From contig JASANE010020157.1 in NCBI GenBank assembly GCA_030248225.1, forward strand, positions 1 through 64,000: DNA of 64,000 nt. The letters run 5' to 3'. Positions 22,054 to 33,800 of this stretch are shown in pieces. The notes below the pieces were generated by a model that was not told where the DNA came from, did not search any database, and saw nothing but the letters and a program-made list of their open reading frames with translations. Within the stretch, counting starts at the first letter, position 1. Each line of letters opens with the position of its first letter. A program made the translations under genes and the position numbers. Source of the stretch: Trileptium ribeirensis (Eukaryota; Nematoda; Enoplea; Enoplida; Thoracostomopsidae).

Positions 22054-23796
22054 TCACTCGAATTCAGACGACCCCATCAAAGCAGCAGGATGCTGATGCC
22101 ATTTAGCAGCCTTTCCTCCGGTAGAAGTGTACACAAAAATGTCTGTTGAAAGGTAAGCAGCAGTCGCCAAAATCTCAGCATCAGTAGCCCAATGTGCCAG
22201 ATCGCCCATTTTTGTAGTTTCAAGGTAGTTTTCAGTATTTTCGTTTAGATAGTCCGAAAGTTTGTCATTTATATCTGTGGCCATAAAACTCACAATTTTG
22301 TTTCTGATCACTTTGTGGTCGTTTTCACTACCAGTCACGCAGTACGAAATGCATCGAAAAAAACAGTTTCCATCACCAGTAACAGCTACTGTAGATTTTG
22401 GTCGCTTCAGCAAAGACGATTTCGCAGGTTTGTGGTAGTTTTTCACAGAGAGGGCCATTTTTTCAGATGCTGAATTTTGCCATTCGGGTGTTAATGGTGA
22501 GAAACGGTATTCTATGGCAGAAATGGACCTTTTGCGAATCTTTTGCCTCTGAGTATCTCCACTTTGATCGGCTTTGCGGTCAATATATTTTTTCAGCAAC
22601 ATTGTCGAAAAAGCGCTGGATAACTCTTTTTTCGTATCTGGGTTTCTCAATCTCACTCTATTTTTCTCCAGTATTGCAGATATTTCATATGGACCAATCC
22701 AATCAGGTGCTGACTTTGATCCTTTTCTTCCAGCTTTACGCGCGTTGTACAACAGAACTAATTCTCCAGGAGCCACAAGCTGCGTCTTTTTGTTTCTTCG
22801 ACGATCATGAGTGATTTTCATTTTACTTTGGGCAACTTCTATATTCTCCTTTGCTTTTTTTTCCAGCAACATCTTCGACACGCCCATGGCATTCAAAACA
22901 ACTTCTTGACTCTCTGCACTATCACACACTGGATCAGTTGTGGAGACTGGTTGTCGTCCAAACATGAGCTCGAAAGGTTTGATTTTAGTGGCGCTTTGCG
23001 GCACTACACGATAACTATATAGTGCCTCTCCAATATGCTCATCCCATTCCATAGGATCATCCCAAGACATCTTTTTTAGCATTTTCTGTAGCGTTTGGTT
23101 GAAGCGTTCAACCAAACCTTGAGATCTCGGGTGATAACTTGACGAAACTCTACACTCAATGTGGTTTATCTCCGCGAACTTTTCTATCAGCGCATTCACA
23201 AATTCTCTTCCTTGATCAAAAGATATGACAGCCGGAAATCCCTTATCCAAGAAAATTTTATAAAGCTCCTTGGCAACCGTTATCGCTTTTTTATCTGGAA
23301 TGGCCTTTGCCTCAGGCCACTTTGAAAACAGATCTACAAACACTAAAATATACCTATTTCCGCTGTGCGACTCATGCTCCATTTGCACCAAATCAGTTTC
23401 CACGTGATACCAGGTCGTTTTGACAGGCAGGGGGTGAAGTGGTGCATCAACTTTATTAAATCCACGGGGATCAAGCTTCTGGCAACCATCACATGATCGA
23501 CAATACTCAGCGACGTCAGCCTTCATTCGATCCCAAAAAAAATTTTCCAGGAGAGCTATGTAGGTTCTGTCTCTTCCGTTGTGACCTCGTTTGTCGTGAA
23601 AATCATTTAATAATTGTTCTCTTTCCTCTTTTGGAACAAATTTCTTATACCCATCCTTGTGTTTCACAAGCAAACTGTCCCCATCCAGTTTGAAGCGCGC
23701 AGCCTGGGATCGAAGCTTTCGTTTAGCATTTTTATCATAATTTTCAGGATATGTGCCACATTTCAAATATTCAACAATATGATTTGCAGAATCCAT
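22054..23796 (-). CDS. Ginger1 transposase: integrase plus OTU domain
   Basis: Start at 23796 (MDSANHIVEYL) is preferred over the upstream in-frame ATG at 23874, which lies in the terminal repeat array. Order of domains: N-terminal helices; H2C2 zinc finger (HDKRGHNGRDR ... YCRSCDGCQ); DDE integrase core with D in TDLVQ, D in SFDQGREF and E in GLVERFNQT; a GPY/F-like module (PDWIGPYEISAI); then an OTU cysteine protease domain with the catalytic DGNCFFRCIS and an Asp-rich WATDAEILATAAYL segment. The frame meets TGA at 22054-22056. The same frame then continues for 18 codons to a TAG at 21997 and holds an NHYD motif, the place of the OTU catalytic histidine. The present protein therefore has a complete integrase but an OTU domain without its histidine. 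Confidence 0.85.
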   Translation of the reverse strand: MDSANHIVEYLKCGTYPENYDKNAKRKLRSQAARFKLDGDSLLVKHKDGYKKFVPKEEREQLLNDFHDKRGHNGRDRTYIALLENFFWDRMKADVAEYCRSCDGCQKLDPRGFNKVDAPLHPLPVKTTWYHVETDLVQMEHESHSGNRYILVFVDLFSKWPEAKAIPDKKAITVAKELYKIFLDKGFPAVISFDQGREFVNALIEKFAEINHIECRVSSSYHPRSQGLVERFNQTLQKMLKKMSWDDPMEWDEHIGEALYSYRVVPQSATKIKPFELMFGRQPVSTTDPVCDSAESQEVVLNAMGVSKMLLEKKAKENIEVAQSKMKITHDRRRNKKTQLVAPGELVLLYNARKAGRKGSKSAPDWIGPYEISAILEKNRVRLRNPDTKKELSSAFSTMLLKKYIDRKADQSGDTQRQKIRKRSISAIEYRFSPLTPEWQNSASEKMALSVKNYHKPAKSSLLKRPKSTVAVTGDGNCFFRCISYCVTGSENDHKVIRNKIVSFMATDINDKLSDYLNENTENYLETTKMGDLAHWATDAEILATAAYLSTDIFVYTSTGGKAAKWHQHPAALMGSSEFE

Positions 23797-23847
23797 ACCT
23801 ACTATATTCTGAAACAAAGTAAAATCACAGTAAATAACAGTTAAACT

Positions 23848-24165
23848 GATTTTTCCATGGGGGAAAATTAGCATAACCCCATTTTTCCGGGGGGAAAATT
23901 AGTATAACCCCATTTTTCCGGGGGGAAAATTAGTATAACCCCATTTTTCCGGGGGGAAAATTAGTATAACCCCATTTTTCCGGGGGGAAAAATTAGTATA
24001 ACCCCATTTTTCCGGGGGGAAAATTAGTATAACCCCATTTTTCCGGGGGGAAAATTAGTATAACCCCATTTTTCCGGGGGGAAAAATTAGTATAACCCCA
24101 TTTTTCCGGAGGGAAAAATTAGCCTAGCCCCATTTTTCCGGGGGGAAAAATGGGGCGGGGGGAAA
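23848..24165. repeat. Nine-unit ~31-bp subterminal array of Ginger1
   Basis: Units read CCCCATTTTTCCGGGGGG followed by AAAATTAGTATAA (31 or 32 bp). Most are identical; the last unit has AGCCTAG instead of AGTATAA, as at the other end. Arrays of this kind often serve as transposase binding sites; that is inference here. Confidence 0.9.
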
Positions 24166-24184
24166 AATCAGGCTGTGACACCGG

Positions 24185-27100
24185 GCTTAAAGAATTCATA
24201 AATATTTTATGCTTCAATTATTCGTCTACCTGATTTACGAAAATCTAAGCTCAATATAATTTCCAAATTTCTAAGGTTAAATATAACTGCTGTAAGTGTG
24301 ATGCGGCGCTCTATACCAAAACAGACCCAGTTTAAATCTAAGGCCAAACACAAATACACTGAACCTTAATTGTATTCAGTAAACTTCAGTGTATTTCATC
24401 AAACCCTTTCAGAACTGCACATGTTGCAACTAGTATTTCAGATTTAACAGGGTCCTTTCCGAGGTTGGATAGTTTAAAATAATGATTTTTTCAAAAAACA
24501 TAGCAAGATGATGACACAGATCTTTGGAACTATCAGTAGGGCACTAGGATGTATTGAGGTCAACAAGCAGTTTGAATATTCACCGAAATCAACCCAATCA
24601 TCCATTTATTGAGTTATCTACTATCATAAAAATTTGAGTTAGCAATGTACCTTTATGATACCTTATATATATACCTCTGATGCTCACTCACCGAAACTTT
24701 GGAACATGATTTTAATGCGGTACATTGTTTTCGAATATATAATTTAAAAGAGCCATAAATGCACATCTTATGTATTGACACTATGCGATGTTTTAAGCGC
24801 AATCTAACAGTGGCGCAAATTTCTTCCGAAGTTCGGGTGTCTGACAAGTTTAGAAGATGCGAAATTGGGATTTAGTTTTATTATTTGGAACACAATTTAC
24901 CTGGAATACGTATTACGGTACCAAGAGATAATGTCGAATACACTGCCGTCAAACATATAAATCATACAATAACCAGGATAAGATATTAGAAGAACAACAA
25001 ACAAAAGTTGACGACGTTTTCCCTGCGATTTGGAGTATAGGATACGTTAACCCAATAGTTCTGATTCCATGTAACTAATTTTTGTGGGATATGTACCCGC
25101 TTCCCTACCTCCCGACGGGTACTATATGCCTATGCAATTTACATATTAAGAGTCGGTATGAATTATATATTTGAATTATTTCCTTTTCACAACTCAATAT
25201 ACGGCATAAATAAAATTTAAAATGCAGTACCGTGCAATATTATAAACTTGTCAAAATATAAACTAATAGAACGTAAGTTTTACTCACCAAAGTCTTCTCT
25301 ACACTCCTTACTCAGTAGTTTCTCACTCTTTTTGGCGACATCCTTATGGTTGTATATATATTTTTTCAAACTAAGTGTGTATAAATATTGACACATAGAT
25401 TTTAAATAATGTCACATTTTAATGTTTATATGGATTTTGTCACTGTTACGCTTTTGTATTTTACAATCGAAGTAGAGTTGTCTACAAAGCTCGGTGAACA
25501 CACTAAGGAAAGTCTGTCTTTTTTCAAACTCTAGGACAAATATAGTGAAACGCTATATAAATAAATATATAAAATAATATAGATATGCATATTATAGATT
25601 ACATCATACAGTATATATTATAGTAAATACAAATTTAATGATTGCAGTTTGTCATAGACTTATTTCTGCTTTAAAAACTTTAGAGCAAAAACTTATTATT
25701 CATACTTAAAAAATATATAATGTATTTCTAATAATAGTTTCTTTGGGTTTTGCGGCATTTTTTATTGTTTGCTTCAATTTCTGCTTTTCTAGTATATCTT
25801 TTAAATATATATATCTATACGGTTTTTATTGTAAACGCCATTTAGTATCATATTGGTGTGCGGCGGTATTTATTTAAAACTGCTTGTCAAAGTTTTGCGT
25901 GTTTCTCGCTTCACGCGCGTGCGTCTATGATAGAATTATAATTCTGCTAAAAATGGCATGGAATTATCATCAAATAAAAGCACAAAATTAATATTTGAAA
26001 AAAAATTATTAATAATTGAAAATTGTTCCCAATTACATTGTTGATTAAAGTGGGTAGCCCAATGAGGAGCAATAAATATTATGAGCATTTTTCTGTTTTG
26101 TTTTTAGGGAAATTAAGCTTTTTATCAAGAACTATTATGTGCTTGCAATGAAAAATGATAATTTCTCAAATTTCACTAGTGTTCAAAGAACTTCTTAAAA
26201 TTTTCAACTAAAAAAGCGTCGATGGCTCAACTGTTGAAAACAGTATACCACGTTTTCCACCAAGCCTGAAATTAGCATAATATTTGCAGTATTTTGTTTC
26301 TCAAAATCTATATGTAAAGGTTTGTTTATTTTTCTAATTTTTTCATAATGTATAGATGTTTTCGACATAAGCCAAACTGTAAAATTTAGTTTATTATAAC
26401 ATTATTTGTTGATTCGCAATTTTTCGTTATTAGTCTAAGAGTCGAGCCGGCCCTTTTCAACGGAAAAGTACAGCCGAGCTGTAGATAGTTTATGAAGAGC
26501 CTGGCCGAACCGGGCTGGACGTATTTAAGGAGAAGCCTAGCATAGCTAGAAGTAATGTTATTTCTTGATTCGCAAACCTTTGTTATTAGGCCTGTAAGAA
26601 CCGAGCCGACCCTTTTCAACGGAAAAGTACCGCCGAGCCGTACATGGTTCATGAAGAGCCCTGCCGAGCCGAAGATTGTCTATCAGAACCAAGCCGGACG
26701 AAATGTTATTTCTTGATTAGCAACCTTTTATTATTAGGCGCGTAAGAGCCGAGCCGACCCTTTCATCGGAAAAGTAGAGCACATCAGTACATGATTTATG
26801 AAAAGCCCTGTCGAGCCAGAGACTGCCTGTGAGAGCATACCTCGACGTGGCTCAGAAGAAGTCGAGCAGAGCTAGAAAGTTTGGTTCTTTCGCACCGCTA
26901 TGCGGCACCGCATGTTGACGGTTCAGGAAACAAAACTAGGCTTTATTTAAACCAAAGCACAGTGTTCAAATTAATTCAACGGGTTAATTGATTAACTTAA
27001 ATCAACACTTTTTTGATAGTTTCTATCTCAGCTGTAGCGGACTTGTCCTTATGTAAAATTCTAAAAATTTTTAGCTTGCACAAGTAAAATTCCTGCCATG

Positions 27101-27819
27101 TAATTATTCTTGCATTAGATATAGATGAGTTTGTTTCTTATCCACTGATAGTTATATATCCAGAACTTCTGCGCAGAAATTTTGTCAAAATTTTAAATAC
27201 ATACATTTGCATGTAAAGCTGAATGTTTTAGCAGCCGCAGCCGTTAGCAAGACTGTTTCACAGAGCATCATAGATATTCATCTCTTATAGCCAAATCATC
27301 ACGGTGCAGGAGCTAAATAGTTGAGTAAATGTAGCTGTCGTAATATTATAGTGTCCTGAACAAATTCTGGCTACGGTATATATATATAAATGTATGTAAA
27401 ACTGTCTTCTTGGCAAAATGTGATGTTTAAATTTTTATAATAAATTTCCAAACGCCAGTCTGAAATCCTTATCTTAAGCGTCCTCTGACACCAGTGAATG
27501 CAAAAATTTATGTTAATAAATTTTACTATTATATTTATTTATATTTCTTCTCTTCTAAAATTTAAAAACTTTACCCATTAAGGTATGTGTTGAGATTATA
27601 TGATTATTTTTTGTACGACATAAAAAGATAAAATATATATAAATTTACATGAAATTAAGTCAGCATGACCACTTATACGATAAAATATATGCTCTAAACT
27701 AAATAAGTCAGCTTATTTTACATTAATCATTTATATATTATTCTTAAACGATATTCTGCTACAACTAGAAATTAGGGCAGTTTTGGGTTTTAAAACTCTT
27801 TGTAAGAACCGAACATAAG
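24185..27819. other. AT-rich intergenic DNA, no gene seen
   Basis: Strongly AT-rich sequence upstream of the HAP40 homolog. Apart from the tandem repeat at 26408-26880 I see nothing I can name. The promoter of the downstream gene should lie near the 3' end, but no clear core element stands out. Confidence 0.5.
26408..26880 (+). repeat. Three ~155-bp repeats with GAGCCGAGCC
   Basis: Units start with TTGATTCGCAA-like sequence at 26408, 26564 and 26713. Each holds GAGCCGACCCTTTTCAACGG, AAAGTA, and an ATGAAGAGCCCTGCCGAGCC-like stretch, ending near AATGTTATTTC. GAGCCGAGCC-type words recur at 32170, 33178, 43270 and 43374, so this is probably a dispersed family. Confidence 0.7.
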
Positions 27820-30800
27820 ATGTCTACGAGTACAAGCGGGTTTTCGATAATCAAAAATGTTGGAATTCGCGAGAGAGATGGAAGCAGTGGAACATGGTAT
27901 ACGGATTACGTTGATCCATGGCAGGAAATGAAACCAATACTCAAATTGATGGGACGTAGAAAGGGTAATCATAGAGCGTTTGGGACACTATCGAAACCGC
28001 TGTCGGCAAAGAAAAAGTATGGTGGAATTGGTGGGCAACTAGAATTTGAGAACTGCTGTAATCAACTTCTACAGCTAATTCCAAAATTCATCGACAATGG
28101 ATGCCGACAATACGCTGGGCTGACAGCTAACCTGATCGCAACGTGTTGCCTGGAGTATGAATCTCAATATAAGCACAAGAATGGCCATCGTATAGATGAA
28201 ATTCGAGCTAAAGCCGACGAACTATTTCGACTGGCAGCGGAAAATTTTTCAGGTTTCGCTCGTGAGTCTCTTGAAATCGACAATCAAAATGCAGCAATTG
28301 TGCCACGATTTCCCGCTGGGACTGCCTGTGCGACAGCTTACGAGAAAGCAATTGCAGCTAGCGCCCGACTTGACGAACCCAGCTATACACATGTGTTTTC
28401 CACGTGTCTACAAGTAAAGATTTGCTTTTTATGGTAACAAGTTATTCTGTGGTAATAAAAATTTCAAATACACTCTAAAAAATTTTAAGCCGAAATTTAA
28501 CTCAAAAGGACGGTTCTTTCCTCATCCAAAAATGAGTCAAATTTGGGCTCAACCAAAATTAAACATTGTGCAATTTAGTATATATGGGCCAAATTTGGTC
28601 CTATGTGTCTTTAAAATAATCCAAATTTGAATCATTTGCTGAGTGACAAAACGACTGACTCAGCGGAGTTAAAATTGACTCAGTCTTATTATGGTGTATT
28701 CAATATATAACTTAGGGCAGATTTATCATGTAACTTATAATAGGCCATTTAAGGTCAATACTGTGCCGTGAAGCTGAGTTTAAATTTGACTCATTTGTTC
28801 AAGCAGTTCTTTTTCGACTTAATAAAAATGAGTCAAATTTAGGAGCGGTCTGAACCATGTTACGCCAAATCAAATTGACTCAAAACTTGGTTTGCTCAAA
28901 TTCAGGAAATTTTGTTTTCAATTTCAGTACTCCATGAACATGGATGGAGTGCAATTTGGTGACCCATGAACATAGAAGGGGTGTAAACTTAGTGGGGAAA
29001 GAACATGGGCAGTGTAGTCATGTTTGGGACCCACTTAAGGATCATAATCTGGGAGTGGTAAGGGCGAAAACTACCGCGGCGCGCCACGGACGAAAACGAA
29101 CGAAAACCTGAAGTATGTCACACTCTTAACAACATCGACTCTTGATCATATACATTGCAAGCAAGATTATAATACACAGTTTGACGAAAAGTGAATGCGA
29201 AAATAAAATACGTAGCATATTATGCATAATACTAAACATATAGCTAGGTCATACAAACTGAGCACGGTCACCCAGGTGTGTAATATGTGTATTAAAAGTA
29301 AGAACAGGCCTTCATTTTTAGGCTCGACTCGTCCGTAAATAATCTTAGGCTTCGTCTCGCCTTGTTGCAATTTTTGGCCCACGTCAACTTTAGGGGCGGA
29401 AGTATAATGCATGCCATGTTGTTCTCGATATACTAAGCCTAAGTCTTAGTCTTAGCCTAAGCTAAGGTCCTTATATAAGACATACACTAAGCCTAAACCT
29501 AAGTCGGGGGTCTGCCCCCACCTGAATCCCCGCTCTAAGCTGTTCTTTTTTCTAACGTACCGCCCATAGAGTTGACATGGGCCCAATTTTTGAAGGCAAG
29601 CTCGGCTCGATCCTCACCTCTACCGAGAGGCGCTCGGTACATACAAGTTGTGCCGCACTTGGTATACCATAAGCGGGTACAATATGTAAGTAATAAAATG
29701 TTTCAAGACAAAATCTCGAGTCATTTCTAGCCTTTGCAGACGTGTCAGTTTAAAACAGAGTCTACGTAAAATTTTACTTAAACTGTCAGCCAAAGCATTC
29801 CTAGCTAAGTTAGAAAATTATTAAATCTTGCTCTTTTCAATAATTGCCTTATTTGGTCTCCGAGTTCGGAAATAACTATAGCTCAACTGAGCTAAACCTT
29901 GTCTTGTTGTTATAATGTCAATTTAAATATCCCTATCGCTAGATAAGACGTATTGATTCGTCTAGGCAAGAGAAGCTCTATTCGGCGTTCACGTTATAAT
30001 GTCCCCGCTATTTGGAACTTTTGACTTCCTATCGTCGCGACCCTACCGTATAGATAGTCGTGGTGACACCCATACCTACTGTAAAGCAGTGGCCGAGGGT
30101 GTACGACACACCCCTAGCTACTACTTTTTTTCTTGACAGTGTCGTACACACGCTTAGCTACCAATTTGGCGCGAATTAACTATAACGGACACTGTCTGTA
30201 GTTAATGCGGTTTATTAGTCAACTGTCCTCTGTAGTTTTTATAAATTCTCGATATTTGTATCCGGCGCATGTGAACATTGCTCAAATAATTCCCAACACT
30301 GTCAATGAAACTGCCAGAAGACACGGTGTGCTGATGCTGTCGAGAAGTGGTAATATGCGTAACTAGCTACCTTTGAAAAATTGATTAAAAACATGTGGGT
30401 CTAAGACACCCTGTTGCCAACAGTGTGCCTGACACTGTGTGGTGTACATAGGTTCCAAACGTTGGGGACATTATAACGTGAAGGCCGAATTAAATGGCGT
30501 GAAACAACATTGGTTTATTAGACTTAAGTTCACCTATTCCATACTCATTTCTTTTGACTTTACAGGAAATGATTGTAGCTAAGGAGCTGAATCGTGTTTA
30601 TTAGACTCAAAGCTATTGGACTGTTGTTTCAGGCCGTTTCAAGCCTCTCAACCCTTGATCAACCCGAACACGCATATCACTTCAGCGTCTTTGCGCGGCG
30701 TTCAGCGGCTGACCATCTCCAACTTCTGTCGGCTATCAAATGGCAAATAGTGCTCCTTGTACGTCTTCAGCGCTACACACAACTGCTACAAACGTTAGCC

Positions 30801-33800
30801 GACGCTGAGTATATCATTCAAATCCGCGACGGAGTTCCATCGTGTCCGGGAAAATATCACAGCAGTCGAATGCGAACGTTTGCATTTGATGTTGCCGTAC
30901 TGAGCTGCTTAACGCTGCTCAGGATCGGCATTGATAATATTAATCTAACGGTAAATTTTAAAGAATGTTTAAAATAAAAAGCGACTAAATGTATAAATGT
31001 TACATACAACGTAACAATGCTACGATGTAACATGTGAAATACATATGTTTATTCATGTAAAACTAGGAACAAGGATCTAACGATTTCAGTCACGGTACAC
31101 TACGTGTTTCGAAACACGTTTTAATGCAAAGGGTGCTGTCATATGGAATTTTTTCAAATTGTAACCGTTTATAATAGCCACAAAACATATGGTGACTGTC
31201 AAAGTATTGTAAGAAAAAAACCCAGAGATATATCATGATCTAGTTTCCAAACTTTAACAAAGCGACTTGATTTAAAATATATATTTCATTACTAACACCA
31301 GCTATGTGTTATAGTACGATTACGGAATGCTTTTTTCAGATACTACCTGTATAATACAAGCTCATCCACTATATCAAACAGACCCCTTGCTGACATCGAA
31401 TACCTAAAAGTGTCGAAGCTCGCCCAAAGTCCAAATTCATTTTTTGTTTTGTATACAAAAGTTATAAATTAAGTTTTAAGATAAAAATTTTAAGCAGAAA
31501 AATAAATTTGTCTGCGCTACTTTTAACCTTCATATACAGAGTATCTTAAAAATCAAACAAATTTTCCCAGATTTCATCATGTAACATAATTATCTGTTGA
31601 TGAGGCATATATAATTGCTGTGTATAGGTTAAATCTAATATTAAAATAGTCATGTAAAAATCTTTTAAACAAATGTTAACTCGTAGATAATGAAAAACCG
31701 CTGACATATATGTATTGATATGCTACCACTGTATAGAACAAGGTTCTTATAACGGCGCTAATATTTTACACTCGGCATATCTTTTTGAGGCTGTTATAAC
31801 GGCCGTTTTGAAAAAATCCTATATAATGGTATCATTTGCACTAAAACGTGTTTCGAACAAACGCAGTGCCTGATAACTTAAATTGTTGAAAACTTATTCC
31901 AAAATTTTACATAAATAAACATATGTATATATTTCACATATTACATCGTACCATTGTTACCTTGTATCATTCCTATTACAAGGTCACGAGATAGACTTCT
32001 CATTCAGGGTTAAATAGGGGTGAAAACATGATGATGAAACTTCGGTCACTTCAAATTGACAACTATTTGTTAACAAATTGCTCCGTAATTTGGTGCCACA
32101 GAGTTTTACGTACAAATCATAAAACAAAATATAATACAGGTAAGAATTTGGGCACTAGGCTTGGTTCAGCTCCAGAGCCGAGCCGAGCTTGCCATTATGT
32201 CTAAAGAGTCGAGATAGAGAGTCTAAAGAGTCGAGCCTAAGACTTGTGCGTGACAACCGAGCCTTGTGTATCTGTGAATCTTGGGGAAAGCTCTTTAAAA
32301 TACAAGACAAACATGATTATAACAACTTTCGTAGAGCACAATATTCTGCCAAAGAAATATTATCGCGATTACATCGGTTTGTTTCTTAACAATTTCAAAG
32401 GGCAACTATATAATAGTTCTTCGGCGGGTTGTATTTCAGACGCTCTCAATGTTAGAAAATCTGACACATTTTACTATTTGGCAACTGAGAGGCGATCCTA
32501 GCTTTACATCAAAAGATCCAAACACAGCTGGACACGGTTCATAAAGAGCTGATCCCTTTACATGGAGAGTCCATTGCAGCGGAATACGGCTCAAGAAGAG
32601 TAAAGTTAAGTCAGAGCTTTAGACATCTGGCTCTTTCTCATCTCTAATATATAAAATACACAGATCCAGCGGTTTGGGCTCCAGTAGCCCTCAATTGGGA
32701 GGACTGACATGGCAAGGGGATGGTCACAAGATAAAAACTTTTTCTGTCTCATAGCGCATAAAATTACGTTATATACCACTAGTTACGAGTTCAATGTTTT
32801 CAAATTAGCAACCGTTACTGCCAGAGGAGGCGGGTGCACACTGGCATACTTTGAATCTTATAAATTGCTTCGACCGGACTGCTGTCTGAATTTGTTTCCA
32901 GAAAATGAAAATACTATAGCTGTAGGGCGTCGCCCGGAGAGGATGGAGACACCAGGAGTTAGCCGATGATAGTTTGGCGGGATCCAGTGATACTATCGTT
33001 TGTGGCACTCAGTACAATAGGGAGCCGCTCACACCATAGTTTGGAGGCGGCTACTCATATGCTAGTGCCAGCTCTGTTAATTAATACAGTACATATTGTA
33101 GGTACACAATTCTATACAAACCAACTTTGTCGCTCACTAGAACGAAACCAAGCCAACATCGCATGCTCTTAGCAAGAGCCGAGCCTGCTATATCTGAAAA
33201 GCGGACCGTATGTCGACAAAAGTCGAGTCTAGTGTATCAAGAAAAGCTGGGGACGGCTCTTGAACACTCTTTTCCAAACCCATTCACGGTTTCTGGCTCA
33301 CCCAGTGGTTCGAAAAGATGACCCACAGTATCTGTTCTTGAACAACCTCGTTCAGACCCTTCAATTTTTCGAATCACGGACTTAAACTACCATGTTTTCG
33401 ACCCAGTTTCCAGAACACCCATGTCTATATGCCGTAAAATTGAATGAATTCAGGGTTCAGGGGGTACACCATGAGGTCTTGAACCGCACCTGTCCGAGGT
33501 CTTAGTCTATTCCCCTCCTGAGGGACCACACTAATCCCTGAGGTTCAACACCCTATGCCCCGAAGGCGCGCGCATAATTTTGGAAATTTTAGGAAAAATA
33601 AGGCGAAAATTTATACAAGAGAAAAATAAGAGGAATTTATACGAAAAATAAGCTGGGAATAAATTTTGAGTTCCCAAAACATTTCAAAAATCTAAACCTG
33701 GTGCCGAGACCCTAAAAGCCGTCGGACCTTCGACATCTTAAACCAAAATATATTTCGTCGCATATGAGAAAAGCCGAAAGCTAAACCGAAACCTCTAGAG

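Larger units (their letters stand above)
21688..24180 (-). mobile_element. Ginger1 DNA transposon with CCGG TSD
   Basis: A 2493-bp element is bounded by CCGG at 21684-21687 and 24181-24184. Both ends carry the inverted repeat TGTCAC(T/A)GCCTGATTTTTCCCCCC. Its TGTCA start fits the TGTNR ends and 4-bp duplications known for Ginger1. The single minus-strand gene encodes a gypsy-integrase-like transposase with an OTU domain. Both ends also carry copies of a ~31-bp CCCCATTTTTCCGGGGGGAA-type unit: about nine at the gene's 5' end (23848-24165) and a long palindrome at the other. The element looks young; only one disabling change, an in-frame TGA, was noticed. Confidence 0.9.

Noticed and set aside
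22398..22814. Plus-strand frames of 70-138 codons within Ginger1
   Set aside because: They are shadows of the transposase gene on the other strand and have no domain.
23848..24165. CRISPR-like array (31-bp units)
   Set aside because: There are no unique spacers. The units are contiguous, lie inside a transposon and match its other end; the genome is eukaryotic.
29440..29510. Telomere-like CCTAAG repeats
   Set aside because: The units are irregular and few, and belong to a dispersed element also found at 35690 and 37085.
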